Notes: generated by a model from the sequence alone, not told the origin. Shown: positions 34,799-44,476, counted from the first letter of the stretch. The stretch is 64,000 nucleotides of DNA from Membranihabitans maritimus (GCF_021729145.1 NZ_JAJSLW010000001.1:495128-559127); one strand, 5' to 3'. A program made the numbers and translations.

Positions 34799-36232
34799 AT
34801 GAATCGCGCAATCATCATTTTATCACTTTTATCATTTGTTTTCATTTATCAAAGTTGTCAAAACCAGGAACAACCCGATTCGGATAAAACAGCTGAAGCC
34901 CATGTTTTTGCAGAGGCGGAAAAAATATATGAATCCGTATGCGCCGGATGTCACGGCCTGGAAGTTGCAGCTTTTGCAGATCGAAAAGAATGGAAATTCG
35001 GAGACTCCAAAGACTCTATCATATATGTCATCTCCAACGGACTGGCTGAAGAAGGGATGCCTGCTTTTGATTCTACATATTCTGCAGATCAAATCAATCA
35101 ATTAGCGGACTATATTATTGATGCCAAAGAGAATGTAGAAAAATATCGAAATGCCGATCCTATCGAATCCGATACTTTCCAAAGTGAACTGTTAACCTAT
35201 CGCATTGACACTGTAATCTCCGGACTCAACAGCCCCTGGGGAATGGATTTTTTACCCGGAGGGGAATTGTTGGTCACTGACAAATCCGGAGAATTGTATA
35301 TGGTTGGTTCTGATGGTAATAAAACTGAAATTTCCGGTGTTCCTGATGTACTCTATGAAGGCCAGGGTGGATTAATGGATGTTGAACTCCATCCCAATTT
35401 TGAACAAAACAATTTCCTATACCTGTCCTACTCGATTTATAAAGAAGAAGATGGAGAAACATTGGGCTCTACTGCAGTTGCAAGAGGTGTTCTGGATGGA
35501 AATAAATTGAGCTCCGTCGAAGTTGTTTTTGAAGCCTTACCTTATTTTGCTACCAAACACCATTACGGTTCAAGATTGTCTTTCGGAACCGATGGTAAAT
35601 TATTTATTACTGCCGGAGAACGCGGCAAAAGGGATGAAAACCCACAAAGCCTGGAAAGAGATGGGGGGAAAGTCCATCGTATTAACGATGATGGAACCAT
35701 CCCTTCGGACAACCCTTTTGTCGAAAAGGAAGGAGCAAAGGCCTCTATATATTCCTACGGACATAGAAACCCACAAGGTTTGACCATTCACCCCGTAACC
35801 GGAGAAGTCTGGGAACACGAACACGGACCCCGTGGAGGAGATGAAATAAATATTATAGAAAAAGGAAATAATTACGGCTGGAGGACTATTTCTTATGGAA
35901 TTAACTACGACGGATCCACGTTCACAGATAAAACCGAAATGGAAGGAATGACCCAACCCATCCACTATTGGGTTCCATCCATTGCCCCTTCCGGAATGGA
36001 TTTTGTGACAGGAGACAAATACCCGGAATGGAAAGGGAATCTCCTGGTGGGAAGTCTCAAATACAAATATCTTGACCGTGTAGAAATAGACGGACATACC
36101 ATCGTACATGAGGAACCACTTATCAAAGGACTCGGAAGAGTCCGAAGCGTACGTATGGGACCCGATGGTTATATTTATGTAGGACTGGAGAGACCGGGAT
36201 TTGTGGTGAAGTTGGTGCCAGTGGAAGAGTAA
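34799..36232 (+). CDS. PQQ-dependent sugar dehydrogenase with N-terminal cytochrome c domain, lipoprotein
   Basis: Lipoprotein of 477 residues (lipobox IYQSCQN, Cys20). A small cytochrome c domain (heme motif CAGCH, residues 48-52; probable axial Met in EEGMPAFD near 87) precedes a Glucose/Sorbosone dehydrogenase beta-propeller of the soluble aldose type (~135-475; SGLNSPWGMDFLPGG, YGHRNPQGLTIHP, HGPRGGDEINIIEKGNNYGW). It would oxidise an aldose in the periplasm and pass electrons through its own heme. PQQ biosynthesis genes are not in the window. It is divergent from susC and may or may not belong to the locus. Confidence 0.93.
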   Translation: MNRAIIILSLLSFVFIYQSCQNQEQPDSDKTAEAHVFAEAEKIYESVCAGCHGLEVAAFADRKEWKFGDSKDSIIYVISNGLAEEGMPAFDSTYSADQINQLADYIIDAKENVEKYRNADPIESDTFQSELLTYRIDTVISGLNSPWGMDFLPGGELLVTDKSGELYMVGSDGNKTEISGVPDVLYEGQGGLMDVELHPNFEQNNFLYLSYSIYKEEDGETLGSTAVARGVLDGNKLSSVEVVFEALPYFATKHHYGSRLSFGTDGKLFITAGERGKRDENPQSLERDGGKVHRINDDGTIPSDNPFVEKEGAKASIYSYGHRNPQGLTIHPVTGEVWEHEHGPRGGDEINIIEKGNNYGWRTISYGINYDGSTFTDKTEMEGMTQPIHYWVPSIAPSGMDFVTGDKYPEWKGNLLVGSLKYKYLDRVEIDGHTIVHEEPLIKGLGRVRSVRMGPDGYIYVGLERPGFVVKLVPVEE

Positions 36233-36266
36233 GGATACAATTATTCAGATTTTTATTTTACATCCT

Positions 36267-36596
36267 TTACTTCGGCAATTGATGCAAGATTAAGTTCATC
36301 TCTTCATCTGTAATTGTAGCCTTTTCGGATTTATCATAGATAAAAGTCAAGAACACAGAAGTAGTTGTAATCTTCACGTAGGTAATAATCCTCGCACCGC
36401 CTGACTTTCCTTTTCCTTTTGAAGAAATTGCCAACCGGACTTTATAAAATTTCTTGCCAAGTGGTTTACCAGACTGGGGGTTACTCCGTAGTTTTTCAGT
36501 GAATTCAAATAAATCTTTCTAAAGGGATGGATATTTCCTGGAGAGGCGCTTTAATTGTTTATCGAAAAGAGGGATAGAATATACTTCATATTTCAT
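36267..36596 (-). pseudogene. RelE/ParE-type toxin pseudogene (in-frame TAG)
   Basis: Continuous frame of 109 codons interrupted only by TAG at codon 26 (36519-36521). Reading through gives MKYEVYSIPLFDKQLKRLSR KYPSL, stop, then KDLFEFTEKLRSNPQSGKPL, ... YKVRLAISSKGKGKSGGARI and FLTFIYDKSEKATITDEEM, a typical RelE/ParE toxin fold. The stop replaces what is probably a lysine codon (AAG to TAG). The start overlaps the antitoxin stop by 11 bases, the standard arrangement. The truncated 25-residue product would have no toxin activity unless the stop is read through. Confidence 0.82.
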
Positions 36597-36819
36597 CTAA
36601 CAATTCTTTGACCGGACGTGCCTCCAAAGACCCTTTTTCAATTTGTTCAATTTCACCAACGGCTTGTCTCAATTCCCCCAACAATTGTTCCTTTGATACT
36701 TCTTCATATTCAAGATCCTCCAAATTTTTATACTCTTTTTTAAGAATTTCCCATTCGTCTATAGGGATGTAAACTCCGGCTTTTTTGCCTTCGTTGTTAA
36801 ATATAACCTGCACTTTCAT
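36586..36819 (-). CDS. Antitoxin of a RelE/ParE-type system
   Basis: Antitoxin of 77 residues. The N-terminus (MKVQVIFNNEGKKAGVYIPI DEWEIL) matches small Bacteroidota antitoxins paired with RelE-like toxins. The acidic C-terminal tail (EIEQIEKGSLEARPVKELLD EI) would wrap the toxin. Unlike its partner it is intact. The toxin start lies inside its last codons. It probably still represses its own promoter; with the toxin gene broken it may be an orphan. Confidence 0.82.
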   Translation of the reverse strand: MKVQVIFNNEGKKAGVYIPIDEWEILKKEYKNLEDLEYEEVSKEQLLGELRQAVGEIEQIEKGSLEARPVKELLDEI

Positions 36820-36906
36820 AAAATAACATACTTTATTAGGTTAATCTATTTTTTCACTTGAAATTAAAAAACCCTCAATCAACAATTAGAATCACAATCC
36901 ATTCGA

Positions 36907-37983
36907 TTAAAGGTTCCATTCTGCTACTCTTCCCAAAAATCTTCCGTATTTCCTTCCCATTCTTTCCAACTTAACCCGTTTGGTGGTACTAAGTTCTTCG
37001 AAAAACTCAAACTCCATCTCCACTTTATCTTTTTTCAACTTCCGTTTCCAACTGCCCACTACGGCCTCGCGATCCACGATAATCGATTTGATGATACCGT
37101 TTCTGAGAATAATGGACTGCGTACTTTGCGATTTAAGAACAGCCGACCGATCTTTATACCCGGTAAGTATTTCATCAAACGGAGGTAGCAGATGAACCGT
37201 ACCTTTTACTTTCTTGTAGTCAAAATCACCCGTGAAAAAATAGTTCTGCCCGTCGATTTCCACCTTTTCCACTTCCTTGCCCAATATTTCCAGCCCTTTA
37301 CGGGCATCGGTCAAGGTCGTCCCGGCCCAATAGGCAAAATCTCTTTCGGTAATAGGCCCGTGACTCCGGACATATCTCCGTGTCAATTCATCCAACGCCT
37401 CATCTCCTGTAAGATCTTTGCCACCACTCACCCACTCGTCCAATAATACGAATGTATGTTGTTTCCCTTGTCTCGGCCCCCAGCATATCAATCCATTTTG
37501 TCCCCAATACCATAAAATATGATACCCTCGCTGACCTTCTGTAGATATTCCGGATCTTTCCAGTGCAGTGTACATCTCATCACGTGTAAGGTGCTTTTCA
37601 CCCGACAGAGCCTTTTCAAAGACATTACCGCTTTTCATGAATATTTCTTTATCCAGTTCCAGGTCCCGGTGTCTCCCGGCCGCACTTTTCAGGATCCTCG
37701 GGGTCAACAATTCCAACATCCATTTCACATCCTCCGGTGCCAGTAAATGCAAAGTCCCTCTCATTGGCCAGGTTCGCACAATCTTACCTTCCCCGATGGC
37801 TTTTTCTACATCCGCTTCCGTTATTTCCTTACCTGTACGAAGTGCCACAGCCCACAAAACCCCTAAATAATCCTGGGCCTGCATGGCTCCCATCCACCGT
37901 ACAACTTCTTCGGGCAGGGTAAAAGGTTGCCGGCCGAGACATTGATTATGTAATCTTAATAAAGAAAGTTCTTTGTGTTTCAT
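36907..37983 (-). CDS. Winged-helix protein of the AlkZ/YcaQ DNA glycosylase-like family
   Basis: Protein of 358 residues from the chosen ATG at 37983 (an upstream ATG at 38022 adds 13 unlike residues). It belongs to the winged helix DNA-binding (HTH_42) family that includes the crosslink glycosylases AlkZ and YcaQ. The signature MQAQDYLGVLWAVALRTG (~34-51) contains the QAQ-type catalytic region, and WPMRGTLHLLAPEDVKWML follows. GPITERDFAYWAG and LLPPFDEILTGYKDR mark later winged-helix modules. A role in DNA repair is inferred from family, and many members are uncharacterised. Confidence 0.86.
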   Translation of the reverse strand: MKHKELSLLRLHNQCLGRQPFTLPEEVVRWMGAMQAQDYLGVLWAVALRTGKEITEADVEKAIGEGKIVRTWPMRGTLHLLAPEDVKWMLELLTPRILKSAAGRHRDLELDKEIFMKSGNVFEKALSGEKHLTRDEMYTALERSGISTEGQRGYHILWYWGQNGLICWGPRQGKQHTFVLLDEWVSGGKDLTGDEALDELTRRYVRSHGPITERDFAYWAGTTLTDARKGLEILGKEVEKVEIDGQNYFFTGDFDYKKVKGTVHLLPPFDEILTGYKDRSAVLKSQSTQSIILRNGIIKSIIVDREAVVGSWKRKLKKDKVEMEFEFFEELSTTKRVKLERMGRKYGRFLGRVAEWNL

Positions 37984-38022
37984 GAAAGAAGGGGTTGGTA
38001 AGCTCAGAGAGATTGTCCCCAA

Positions 38023-38652
38023 GGGATCACTATGTGGCTAAGTCCTGGTTTCAACCATAAATGAAATCCGAATCCTCGATCAGAACAATTACACTTACAT
38101 CGTTATCTGAATTGGTATTTATTTGAGACAAGAATTTTGCCGGTATTGATATCCGATTGTCTTTAATTTTTGACTTGAATTCTACAACTTTCACAACCAA
38201 TTACTTTTAGTTTAAAAATAGTGATTTTATTTAACCAAACAAAGCTAAGGTATTTTACAGGCCACGAAGGGGTATTAAGGTCTACTCAAATGAAATTTCG
38301 CCTCCTTTGATCCTTTCTTGATCCTGTCACTTTCAGATTTGTACGATGGTACAAGGTAAAAGCAATTTTTATTTTGTAACGTTTTTTCTGTCCCTTTGTC
38401 TTGAAACAAAGGAACCAAAATTCAAGACAAAATAATCGCTTCCGCACATAGCTGGCGCCCGCACCCACATATTTTGTCACTTGCATTCGCTTCGATCGAG
38501 TTTTGGATACGAGTAATGTTAATCTAAAAGTCCAGCTCGGAGATCTGTATACGGAACAAGCTTTTCATTTCGAGCGCTTTGGGGTGTTGACTTATACAAC
38601 TATTTTCTTTACTTAAGACCATTGTTCGTTCTTCATCTTTACACTAAAAAAG
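38023..38652. other. Intergenic region with a palindromic dispersed-type repeat
   Basis: This 630-base gap has no convincing gene (an open frame at 38286-38486 lies across the repeat). Around 38380-38505 is a GC-richer block containing an 11-bp perfect inverted repeat, TTTGTCTTGAA (38395-38405) and TTCAAGACAAA (38421-38431). An alternative hairpin CCTTTGT-CTTGAA-ACAAAGG (38393-38412) overlaps it. The block resembles noncoding repeats that recur in Bacteroidota chromosomes; I know the pattern from memory and cannot count copies here. Confidence 0.45.
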
Positions 38653-39387
38653 TTAAATATTTCTCCCCGCTCTCATAAAAACCGGAAAATCTACTTTTCG
38701 TTCCTTATTTCCCCAGCAATCCTTAAGTTCTTCTTCGATAAGAGAAAGCGGATCATACCCCTTGTCTTCTTTAAAATGAACTACTGCAGACCAGGTACCC
38801 AAATAACCGAGCAAGTGGTTAACTGTCCAATTGTACGAACTAACAAAATCGGGGCATTTTATTTCAGCGAAAGGAAATGGGATGGTCCGGTATTTCTGCT
38901 CAACAATATTTCTTTCCGGATCCCAGTAAGGGCCCGTAATGTCCTTATAAAAACGATCAATGACCTCTTGAGCTTCAGGGAAAGTCCGAATCAAGCCATA
39001 TCCCATCACTACAAGCAAGCCACCGGGCACCAATGTTCGCTTAGCCTCACCGTAAAATTGATCGAGATCAAACCAATGCAAAGCCTGTGCTACAACAATT
39101 AAGTCAAAATATTGCGCCGGGAAATCAGTACTCTCAGCAGGTTGTACCGTATATTCCACCTGCGAATTGGGAACGGCCTGACTCAATTGATTGGCACTGA
39201 TATCCGTACCTTTTACCCGATCAAAATACCTGGCCAGCTCAATAGCCACCTGCCCGTTGCCTGTTCCACAGTCCCACGCCACGTTCCTTTGGTCAACTAT
39301 CGAAAGTAAAAACCGAAATAATTCCGGCGGATATTCCGGCCTGTATCGGGCGTATTCACTTGATTGGGTAGAAAAATTATCTTTCAT
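38653..39387 (-). CDS. Class I SAM-dependent methyltransferase
   Basis: Cytosolic methyltransferase of 244 residues. The SAM-binding motif I is VAWDCGTGNGQVAIELARYF (~35-54), and motif II acidic residue lies in VKGTDISANQL. FDLIVVAQALHWFDLDQF (motif IV region) is characteristic of the UbiE/TMT-like group often annotated as methyltransferase type 11. The acceptor is unknown. It is a single gene, divergent from phzF. Confidence 0.9.
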   Translation of the reverse strand: MKDNFSTQSSEYARYRPEYPPELFRFLLSIVDQRNVAWDCGTGNGQVAIELARYFDRVKGTDISANQLSQAVPNSQVEYTVQPAESTDFPAQYFDLIVVAQALHWFDLDQFYGEAKRTLVPGGLLVVMGYGLIRTFPEAQEVIDRFYKDITGPYWDPERNIVEQKYRTIPFPFAEIKCPDFVSSYNWTVNHLLGYLGTWSAVVHFKEDKGYDPLSLIEEELKDCWGNKERKVDFPVFMRAGRNI

Positions 39388-39471
39388 AAAGAATAAATTT
39401 AGAAAAATCAGTCCTCTTTTAAACCAAATCTATACAGATTGAGTTTTGTACATTCTAAAACTTAATCCGAC

Positions 39472-40254
39472 ATGAAGCTAAAAATCTTTCAAATTGATGC
39501 CTTTACAACGACTGTTTTCAAAGGAAATCCTGCTGCTGTAGTACCTTTGTCCTCTTGGATCGATGATGGTCTGATGCAGAAAATAGCTGCTGAAAACAAC
39601 CTCGCTGAAACGGCATTTTATGTTCCTTTCGGTGAGAGATTTGAAATCCGGTGGTTTACTCCTACCATAGAGGTGGATCTTTGTGGTCATGCCACCCTGG
39701 CAGCAGCATCAGTATTATTCGATCACGAAGGGTATGAATCGGACAAGGTGATCTTCAATTCAAGAAGTGGTGAATTATCAGTCACTAACAGTAATAAACT
39801 ACTTACCCTGGATTTCCCGGCAGACCCTGTCACCAAAACAGATTTGACAGAAGAAATATATAAATGTTTTTCACGCAAACCACTAGTTGCATATAAGGGG
39901 AAAAGCGATTTAATGTTGGTATTTGAATCGGAATCTGATATCGTCGATTTGAATCCCGATTTCAGGAAGCTAGCACAATTACCGTACAGAGGAGTTTGTG
40001 CTACAGCCAGGGGGGACGAAGTAGATTTTGTCTCCCGTTTCTTCGCACCCCAATCCGGTATTGACGAAGACCCTGTTACGGGGTCTGCCCATACGACATT
40101 AGTTCCGTATTGGTCCGGAGTGTTGAAAAAACAAGAACTCACGGCACATCAGGTATCTCCGCGATCCGGTATCCTATATTGTAAAAATTCCGGCGATCGT
40201 GTCAATATTAGCGGACATGCAACTACTTATTTGGTAGGTGAAATACAGGTATGA
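39472..40254 (+). CDS. PhzF family isomerase/epimerase-like protein
   Basis: PhzF-fold protein of 260 residues. Family marks are the N-terminal QIDAFTTTVFKGNPAAVVPL (~7-26), the catalytic glutamate in NLAETAF (Glu45 region), and the second half motif DEDPVTGSAHTTLVPYW (~200-216). Family enzymes catalyse proton shifts in small molecules; only some act in phenazine synthesis, and no other phenazine gene is present. The methyltransferase gene overlaps its stop by 4 bases. Confidence 0.92.
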   Translation: MKLKIFQIDAFTTTVFKGNPAAVVPLSSWIDDGLMQKIAAENNLAETAFYVPFGERFEIRWFTPTIEVDLCGHATLAAASVLFDHEGYESDKVIFNSRSGELSVTNSNKLLTLDFPADPVTKTDLTEEIYKCFSRKPLVAYKGKSDLMLVFESESDIVDLNPDFRKLAQLPYRGVCATARGDEVDFVSRFFAPQSGIDEDPVTGSAHTTLVPYWSGVLKKQELTAHQVSPRSGILYCKNSGDRVNISGHATTYLVGEIQV

Positions 40255-40892
40255 ACCCTTTACCCATGAATATACAAGAATCATATAATCTCTGGTCCGA
40301 ACAATACGATACCGATGAAAACAAAACCCGGGACCTTGAAGGAGAAGTTCTCAGGAAGGTACTCGTTCCCTACACCTTCAAAAATGTCCTGGAAATTGGT
40401 TGCGGAACCGGTAAGAATACAGAATGGCTGGTTCCACGGACAGACCATATTACAGCCGTTGACTTGTCGGATAGGATGCTGGCTAAGGCCAGAAAAAAAG
40501 TACGTTCAAATGCAGCAATTTTCAAACAAGCAGATATAATGGAAGACTGGGCATTCACAGATAGGAAATACGACCTCATTTCATTTAGCCTGGTGCTTGA
40601 ACACATCGAAAACCTTGATCCTATTTTTCAAAAAGTTGCGGATTCAATTGTAGGTGGAGGATATGTTTTCATTGGTGAATTACACCCATTCCGTCAATAT
40701 AAGGGTTCCAAAGCGCAATTTGAAACGGAAAAAGGAATACATACTGTTTCCTGTTATACTCATCATATTTCCGATTTTGTACAGACTGCACTGAAGTACC
40801 ATTTCCGAATAGTAGATATCAATGAGCATTTTGATAAAGGAGACCGTAATAGGTTACCAAGAATTCTTTCCTTGTGGCTGAAAAAGGCATAA
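40251..40892 (+). CDS. Class I SAM-dependent methyltransferase, coupled to phzF-like gene
   Basis: Methyltransferase of 213 residues. Motif I is VLEIGCGTGKNTEWL (~47-61), followed by HITAVDLSDRMLAKARKKV and YDLISFSLVLEHIENLDPIF. The segment FIGELHPFRQYKGSKAQFE is typical of a methyltransferase subgroup of unknown acceptor. ATGA overlap with phzF-like gene implies coupled translation; the two may act on the same small molecule. An ATG at 40266 is an alternative start. Confidence 0.9.
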   Translation: MNPLPMNIQESYNLWSEQYDTDENKTRDLEGEVLRKVLVPYTFKNVLEIGCGTGKNTEWLVPRTDHITAVDLSDRMLAKARKKVRSNAAIFKQADIMEDWAFTDRKYDLISFSLVLEHIENLDPIFQKVADSIVGGGYVFIGELHPFRQYKGSKAQFETEKGIHTVSCYTHHISDFVQTALKYHFRIVDINEHFDKGDRNRLPRILSLWLKKA

Positions 40893-40948
40893 TGGAAAAA
40901 TCAGGAATCATATTCCCGGTTTTTCCATATTATTTGTGTCTTTAGATT

Positions 40949-42083
40949 ATGATAAAAAAAGAAGCGACTGCTAAAATCACACAATTGGCCGGAAGCTTTA
41001 AATAGCGATCGCTATAATACATCCTCGCCAATCCGATAAAACTACTCTGGTAAAAGCTCTTTTTCCCGGCACCCCTTATATCACTTGAAAATCCCGGGAC
41101 ACGAAGATATGCAACCAAAGATCCCAGGGTCTTTTTGGACGAATATCAGCACGAAGCTATTCCGGATGAAGTTCACCGCATTCCGAACCCATTCTCCTAT
41201 CTACAGGAAACTTTGGATCAATCCTCAGAGAAAAGGCTGTTTATACCCACTGGCTCAAACAATTTTCTCCTCCAACAAAGCCTATCGAAAAGAATTGCCG
41301 AAAGAGTGGCGTTTGTCAATTTATTACTTTTCAGTGTGAGGGACCTATTTCAAAAAAATAATTTACCGGATATATTCTTTCCAAAGGTCTTTACCCATCG
41401 GTTTACAACCAAAAAATTCCACAGCAGGATTGGATTCCTGTATATACACATACCTATATAGAACGAGATGTTCGTCAAATTTAAAAAATAACAGACCTCA
41501 TCGTTTTTGAGCGATTCATGTGACTTCTTGCCGGAAGGAATGGTCAAGGTCTCATCCTTACCAGTCTCGGGACCGAAGCATGGGTAGATTCCAAAACAGC
41601 CAGGTCATGGATTGGGACTCTTGAAAATAGCTTTATTATATATCTGTTACGTCCACATTTTAATAAAAAAAATAGAATAATAATCAAAAGGCCTAAGCTA
41701 TATTTCTACGATACAGGGATCATGTACTCACTAAAAGGAATTACAGAATCGGACCAACTCCGGTATCATCTTTTGCGCGGAAGATTGTACGAAAGCTCCA
41801 TAGCCCCCATCTACTCAAAAAAAAGACAAATTAAGGTAGTCCCAACAGCCTTTATTATTGGAGAAATAAACCAGGGCAATAAGTTGATGTGATAATTGAT
41901 GAAGAAACTTCAATGACTCCAATAGAAATACGTTCCGGGAAAACGATCAACACAAACTACTTTAATAATCTTCTTTATTGGCTCAGATTAAGGAAAGAAT
42001 CCAAAAGTTTTGTTCTCTACCCTGGTGAGCGAGAAGAAAAAAGAAGTAGTGGGATTAATGTCAAAAACTGGCTCGATGCGTAA
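40949..42083 (+). pseudogene. AAA ATPase with DUF4143 domain, degraded
   Basis: Family sequence can be followed through several frames. MIKKEATAKITQLAGSFK is followed by a frameshift, then AIAIIHPRQSDKTTLVKALF, in which the P-loop glycine of QSGKTT is changed to aspartate. A second frameshift near 41080 leads to SLENPGTRRYATKDPRVFLDEY and FIPTGSNNFLL. Further breaks occur before VYTHTYIERDVRQI, TSLGTEAWVDSKTARSWIG and the C-terminal part (KPKLYFYDTGIMYSL-like, then IEIRSGKTINTNYFNNLLYW to 42083). The native proteins are common accessory ATPases with a nuclease-like C-terminal fold. No function is expected from this copy. Confidence 0.82.
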
Positions 42084-42200
42084 AAAAGTAATGAGTTATG
42101 ATAATTAAATTATTTCCGTCGACCTAATTATTATTATATATCTAAGGCTATTTTAATATTTCCTCGTAATTTTGCGGGCTGAATCAGAGTATTTTAGAAC

Positions 42201-43514
42201 ATGGCGAGTCCACGAACCGTAGCATTTCATACCCTGGGTTGTAAACTCAATTTCTCAGAGACCTCCTCTCTTCGACGTATGTTCGAAGATAAGGGATATG
42301 CCGCAGTGGACTTTAAGGACTCAGCAGATATTTATGTACTCAATACTTGCTCAGTTACTGATTTTGCCGATCGAAAGTGCCGTAAAATAGTTCGAAGAGT
42401 CCTTCGTAAAAACCCGTATGGAAAAGTTGTGGTGACCGGTTGTTATGCCCAGCTCAAACCGAAAGAAATAGCAGAGATAGAAGGTGTGGACCTGGTTCTC
42501 GGAGCTGGTGAAAAATTTAGAATGCTAGACTACATTGACCAGCTTGATGGAGCCAAAAGTAAAGGAATGGTGCATACCACGGAGATCAGTGAAATCAATA
42601 CCTTCAACAATGCCTTCTCTTTTGGTGACCGGACGAGATCTTTTCTCAAAATACAGGACGGATGTGATTACAGTTGTTCTTTCTGTACCATTCCTCAAGC
42701 TCGCGGACGGAGTCGAAGTGACACGGTAGAACAGGTATTAGAAAATGCCCATCAAATAGGTGCTGCCGGAATGAAAGAAATAGTACTCACAGGAGTAAAT
42801 ATAGGTGATTTTGGCAATGGCACAGAGGTGATCGAGGGAATCCGCCCTAAAAAAGAGGCTTTGTTTATAGATCTTATTCGCGAACTTGACAATGTCAATA
42901 CCATTGATCGCTTTCGAATTTCTTCAATAGAGCCCAATTTATGCACTGAAGAAATTATTGAATTTGTCGCAGGTTCTCAGCGATTTATGCCTCATTTTCA
43001 TATGCCTTTACAATCGGGAAATAACAAGCAATTGGGACAAATGCGAAGACGATACAAACGCGAATTGTATCAAGACCGTGTCCAGCGAATCAAATCCGCA
43101 ATGCCCCATGCCTGCATTGGGGTAGATGTGATCGTAGGTTTCCCGGGAGAGACTGACGAAGACTTTCTCGAGACGTATCGCTTTATAGAATCTCTTGATG
43201 TCAGTTACTTGCACGTATTTACCTATTCCGAGCGCCCAAACACCCCGGCAGACACCATGCCCGACCCGGTTGATATGAATAAACGCCGAAAGCGCAATGA
43301 AATGCTCCGAGAACTGAGCGAAGAAAAGAAAAAAGCGTTCTACAAAAGGCATGTGGGCAAACAGCGCAAAGTTTTAATTGAATCCGATCGAAAATCAGAA
43401 ATAGTCTCAGCTTGGACAGATAATTATATCAGACTGAACCTTCCCGAGGATCAATTTGAAGAAAATACAATCCGGGAAATAATCCTTGAAGAAGGAATGC
43501 TGAATTACAACTAA
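42201..43514 (+). CDS. mtaB: tRNA t6A37 methylthiotransferase MtaB
   Basis: Radical SAM enzyme of 437 residues that converts t6A37 to ms2t6A37 in ANN-decoding tRNAs. The N-terminal methylthiotransferase domain has Cys residues in TLGCKLNFSET, LNTCSVTDFADRKCR and VTGCYAQ for the auxiliary 4Fe-4S cluster. The radical SAM motif is CDYSCSFCTIP (~151-161). The C-terminal TRAM domain (~375-437) follows. The HTLGCKLN opening and VVTGCYAQLKP distinguish MtaB from MiaB and RimO. Its end overlaps the convergent DUF1569 gene by 4 bases. Confidence 0.95.
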   Translation: MASPRTVAFHTLGCKLNFSETSSLRRMFEDKGYAAVDFKDSADIYVLNTCSVTDFADRKCRKIVRRVLRKNPYGKVVVTGCYAQLKPKEIAEIEGVDLVLGAGEKFRMLDYIDQLDGAKSKGMVHTTEISEINTFNNAFSFGDRTRSFLKIQDGCDYSCSFCTIPQARGRSRSDTVEQVLENAHQIGAAGMKEIVLTGVNIGDFGNGTEVIEGIRPKKEALFIDLIRELDNVNTIDRFRISSIEPNLCTEEIIEFVAGSQRFMPHFHMPLQSGNNKQLGQMRRRYKRELYQDRVQRIKSAMPHACIGVDVIVGFPGETDEDFLETYRFIESLDVSYLHVFTYSERPNTPADTMPDPVDMNKRRKRNEMLRELSEEKKKAFYKRHVGKQRKVLIESDRKSEIVSAWTDNYIRLNLPEDQFEENTIREIILEEGMLNYN

Positions 43515-43963
43515 ACACCAAATTGTGTCAAGTGATGGTTGAGGTGCTTGTAAAACATATTATTCCATTCTTCAGCACTTAAACTTCCAAATGAAATATA
43601 CTCTTTCCCATCAAAATGTTCCCTACCCAATTTTTGTGTTTTCTGAAGAAAAGTAATTAATCTTGATTTTTCTAATTCAAAATCTTTCTCCGATTTTATC
43701 ACAAACTCAGATGCTGTAGGACTATTTTTTTTGTAAGGTTTTTCGCTAACTACTATTGGTTTTACAAAAAATTTTAACAGAAATCTTTTAAGAATTCCTG
43801 GCTTTGATTGATTCCCTTCAAAGGCTTTCTCATACATAACATTGCAGTGAGCTAACATTTGCGCCACTTCCATTTTTCCCCAGCGTCCCTGAGTATCCGG
43901 ATTTAATTGATGAATCCGTTGTATAAGCTCTTCTGTAACTTCTTCCTGGAAAATATTTTTCAT
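43511..43963 (-). CDS. DUF1569 domain protein (DinB-like fold)
   Basis: Protein of 150 residues matching the DUF1569 family, which is related to the DinB/YfiT four-helix metal-binding fold. Conserved parts are LNPDTQGRWGKMEVAQMLAH C (~19-40) with a possible metal-ligand histidine, and the C-terminal WNNMFYKHLNHHLTQFGV with further histidines. Function is unknown. It is transcribed towards mtaB with overlapping stops. Confidence 0.82.
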   Translation of the reverse strand: MKNIFQEEVTEELIQRIHQLNPDTQGRWGKMEVAQMLAHCNVMYEKAFEGNQSKPGILKRFLLKFFVKPIVVSEKPYKKNSPTASEFVIKSEKDFELEKSRLITFLQKTQKLGREHFDGKEYISFGSLSAEEWNNMFYKHLNHHLTQFGV

Positions 43964-44104
43964 TGAAAATTCATTTGATCAGTAAATTAAGGAAAAAACT
44001 CCTTTCCAATATCTTTTAATTCAAAAAATGACAATCGGAAGTCCTTTGTGGAACAAAAGCACTGTTGCTATTCAATTACTAAATGCCGTTGCAGGAAGCT
44101 ACAA

Positions 44105-44476
44105 CTAGATATGTTGGTCAACGAGAATAGCATTACCGTCCGGGTCAATGACTACAAAACTGGCTGGACCAGAAGAACTTTCATCAGCTTCCGTTTCCAG
44201 ATCAACCCCTTTTCCCTTTAAATCTTTTTGAATTTCCCGAACGTCATCAAAATTTTCAAGGGTATTTGCATTCTCATCCCAACCGGGATTGAAGGTGAGA
44301 ATATTATTTTCAAACATTCCATGGAAAAGGCCAATGAGTGTATTTCCATTTTTCATAATGAGATAGTTCTTCTCCATATCTCCCCCAAATTCAGAAAACC
44401 CCAGTTTTTCGTAAAATGCTTTAGACGCTTGTAGATCTTTGACGCTTAGACTAATAGAAAAGGCACCCAATTTCAT
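44105..44476 (-). CDS. VOC family protein (glyoxalase/bleomycin resistance-like)
   Basis: Protein of 123 residues with two beta-alpha-beta-beta-beta units of the vicinal oxygen chelate fold. SLSVKDLQASKAFYEKLGFS (~9-28) and the end GPASFVVIDPDGNAILVDQH are typical. Metal-ligand histidine candidates are few, so it may bind rather than transform a small molecule. It is a single gene divergent from the M81 peptidase gene. Confidence 0.88.
   Translation of the reverse strand: MKLGAFSISLSVKDLQASKAFYEKLGFSEFGGDMEKNYLIMKNGNTLIGLFHGMFENNILTFNPGWDENANTLENFDDVREIQKDLKGKGVDLETEADESSSGPASFVVIDPDGNAILVDQHI

Noticed and set aside
38286..38486. Minus-strand frame of 66 residues
   Set aside because: It runs through the palindromic repeat block and has no start context or motif.
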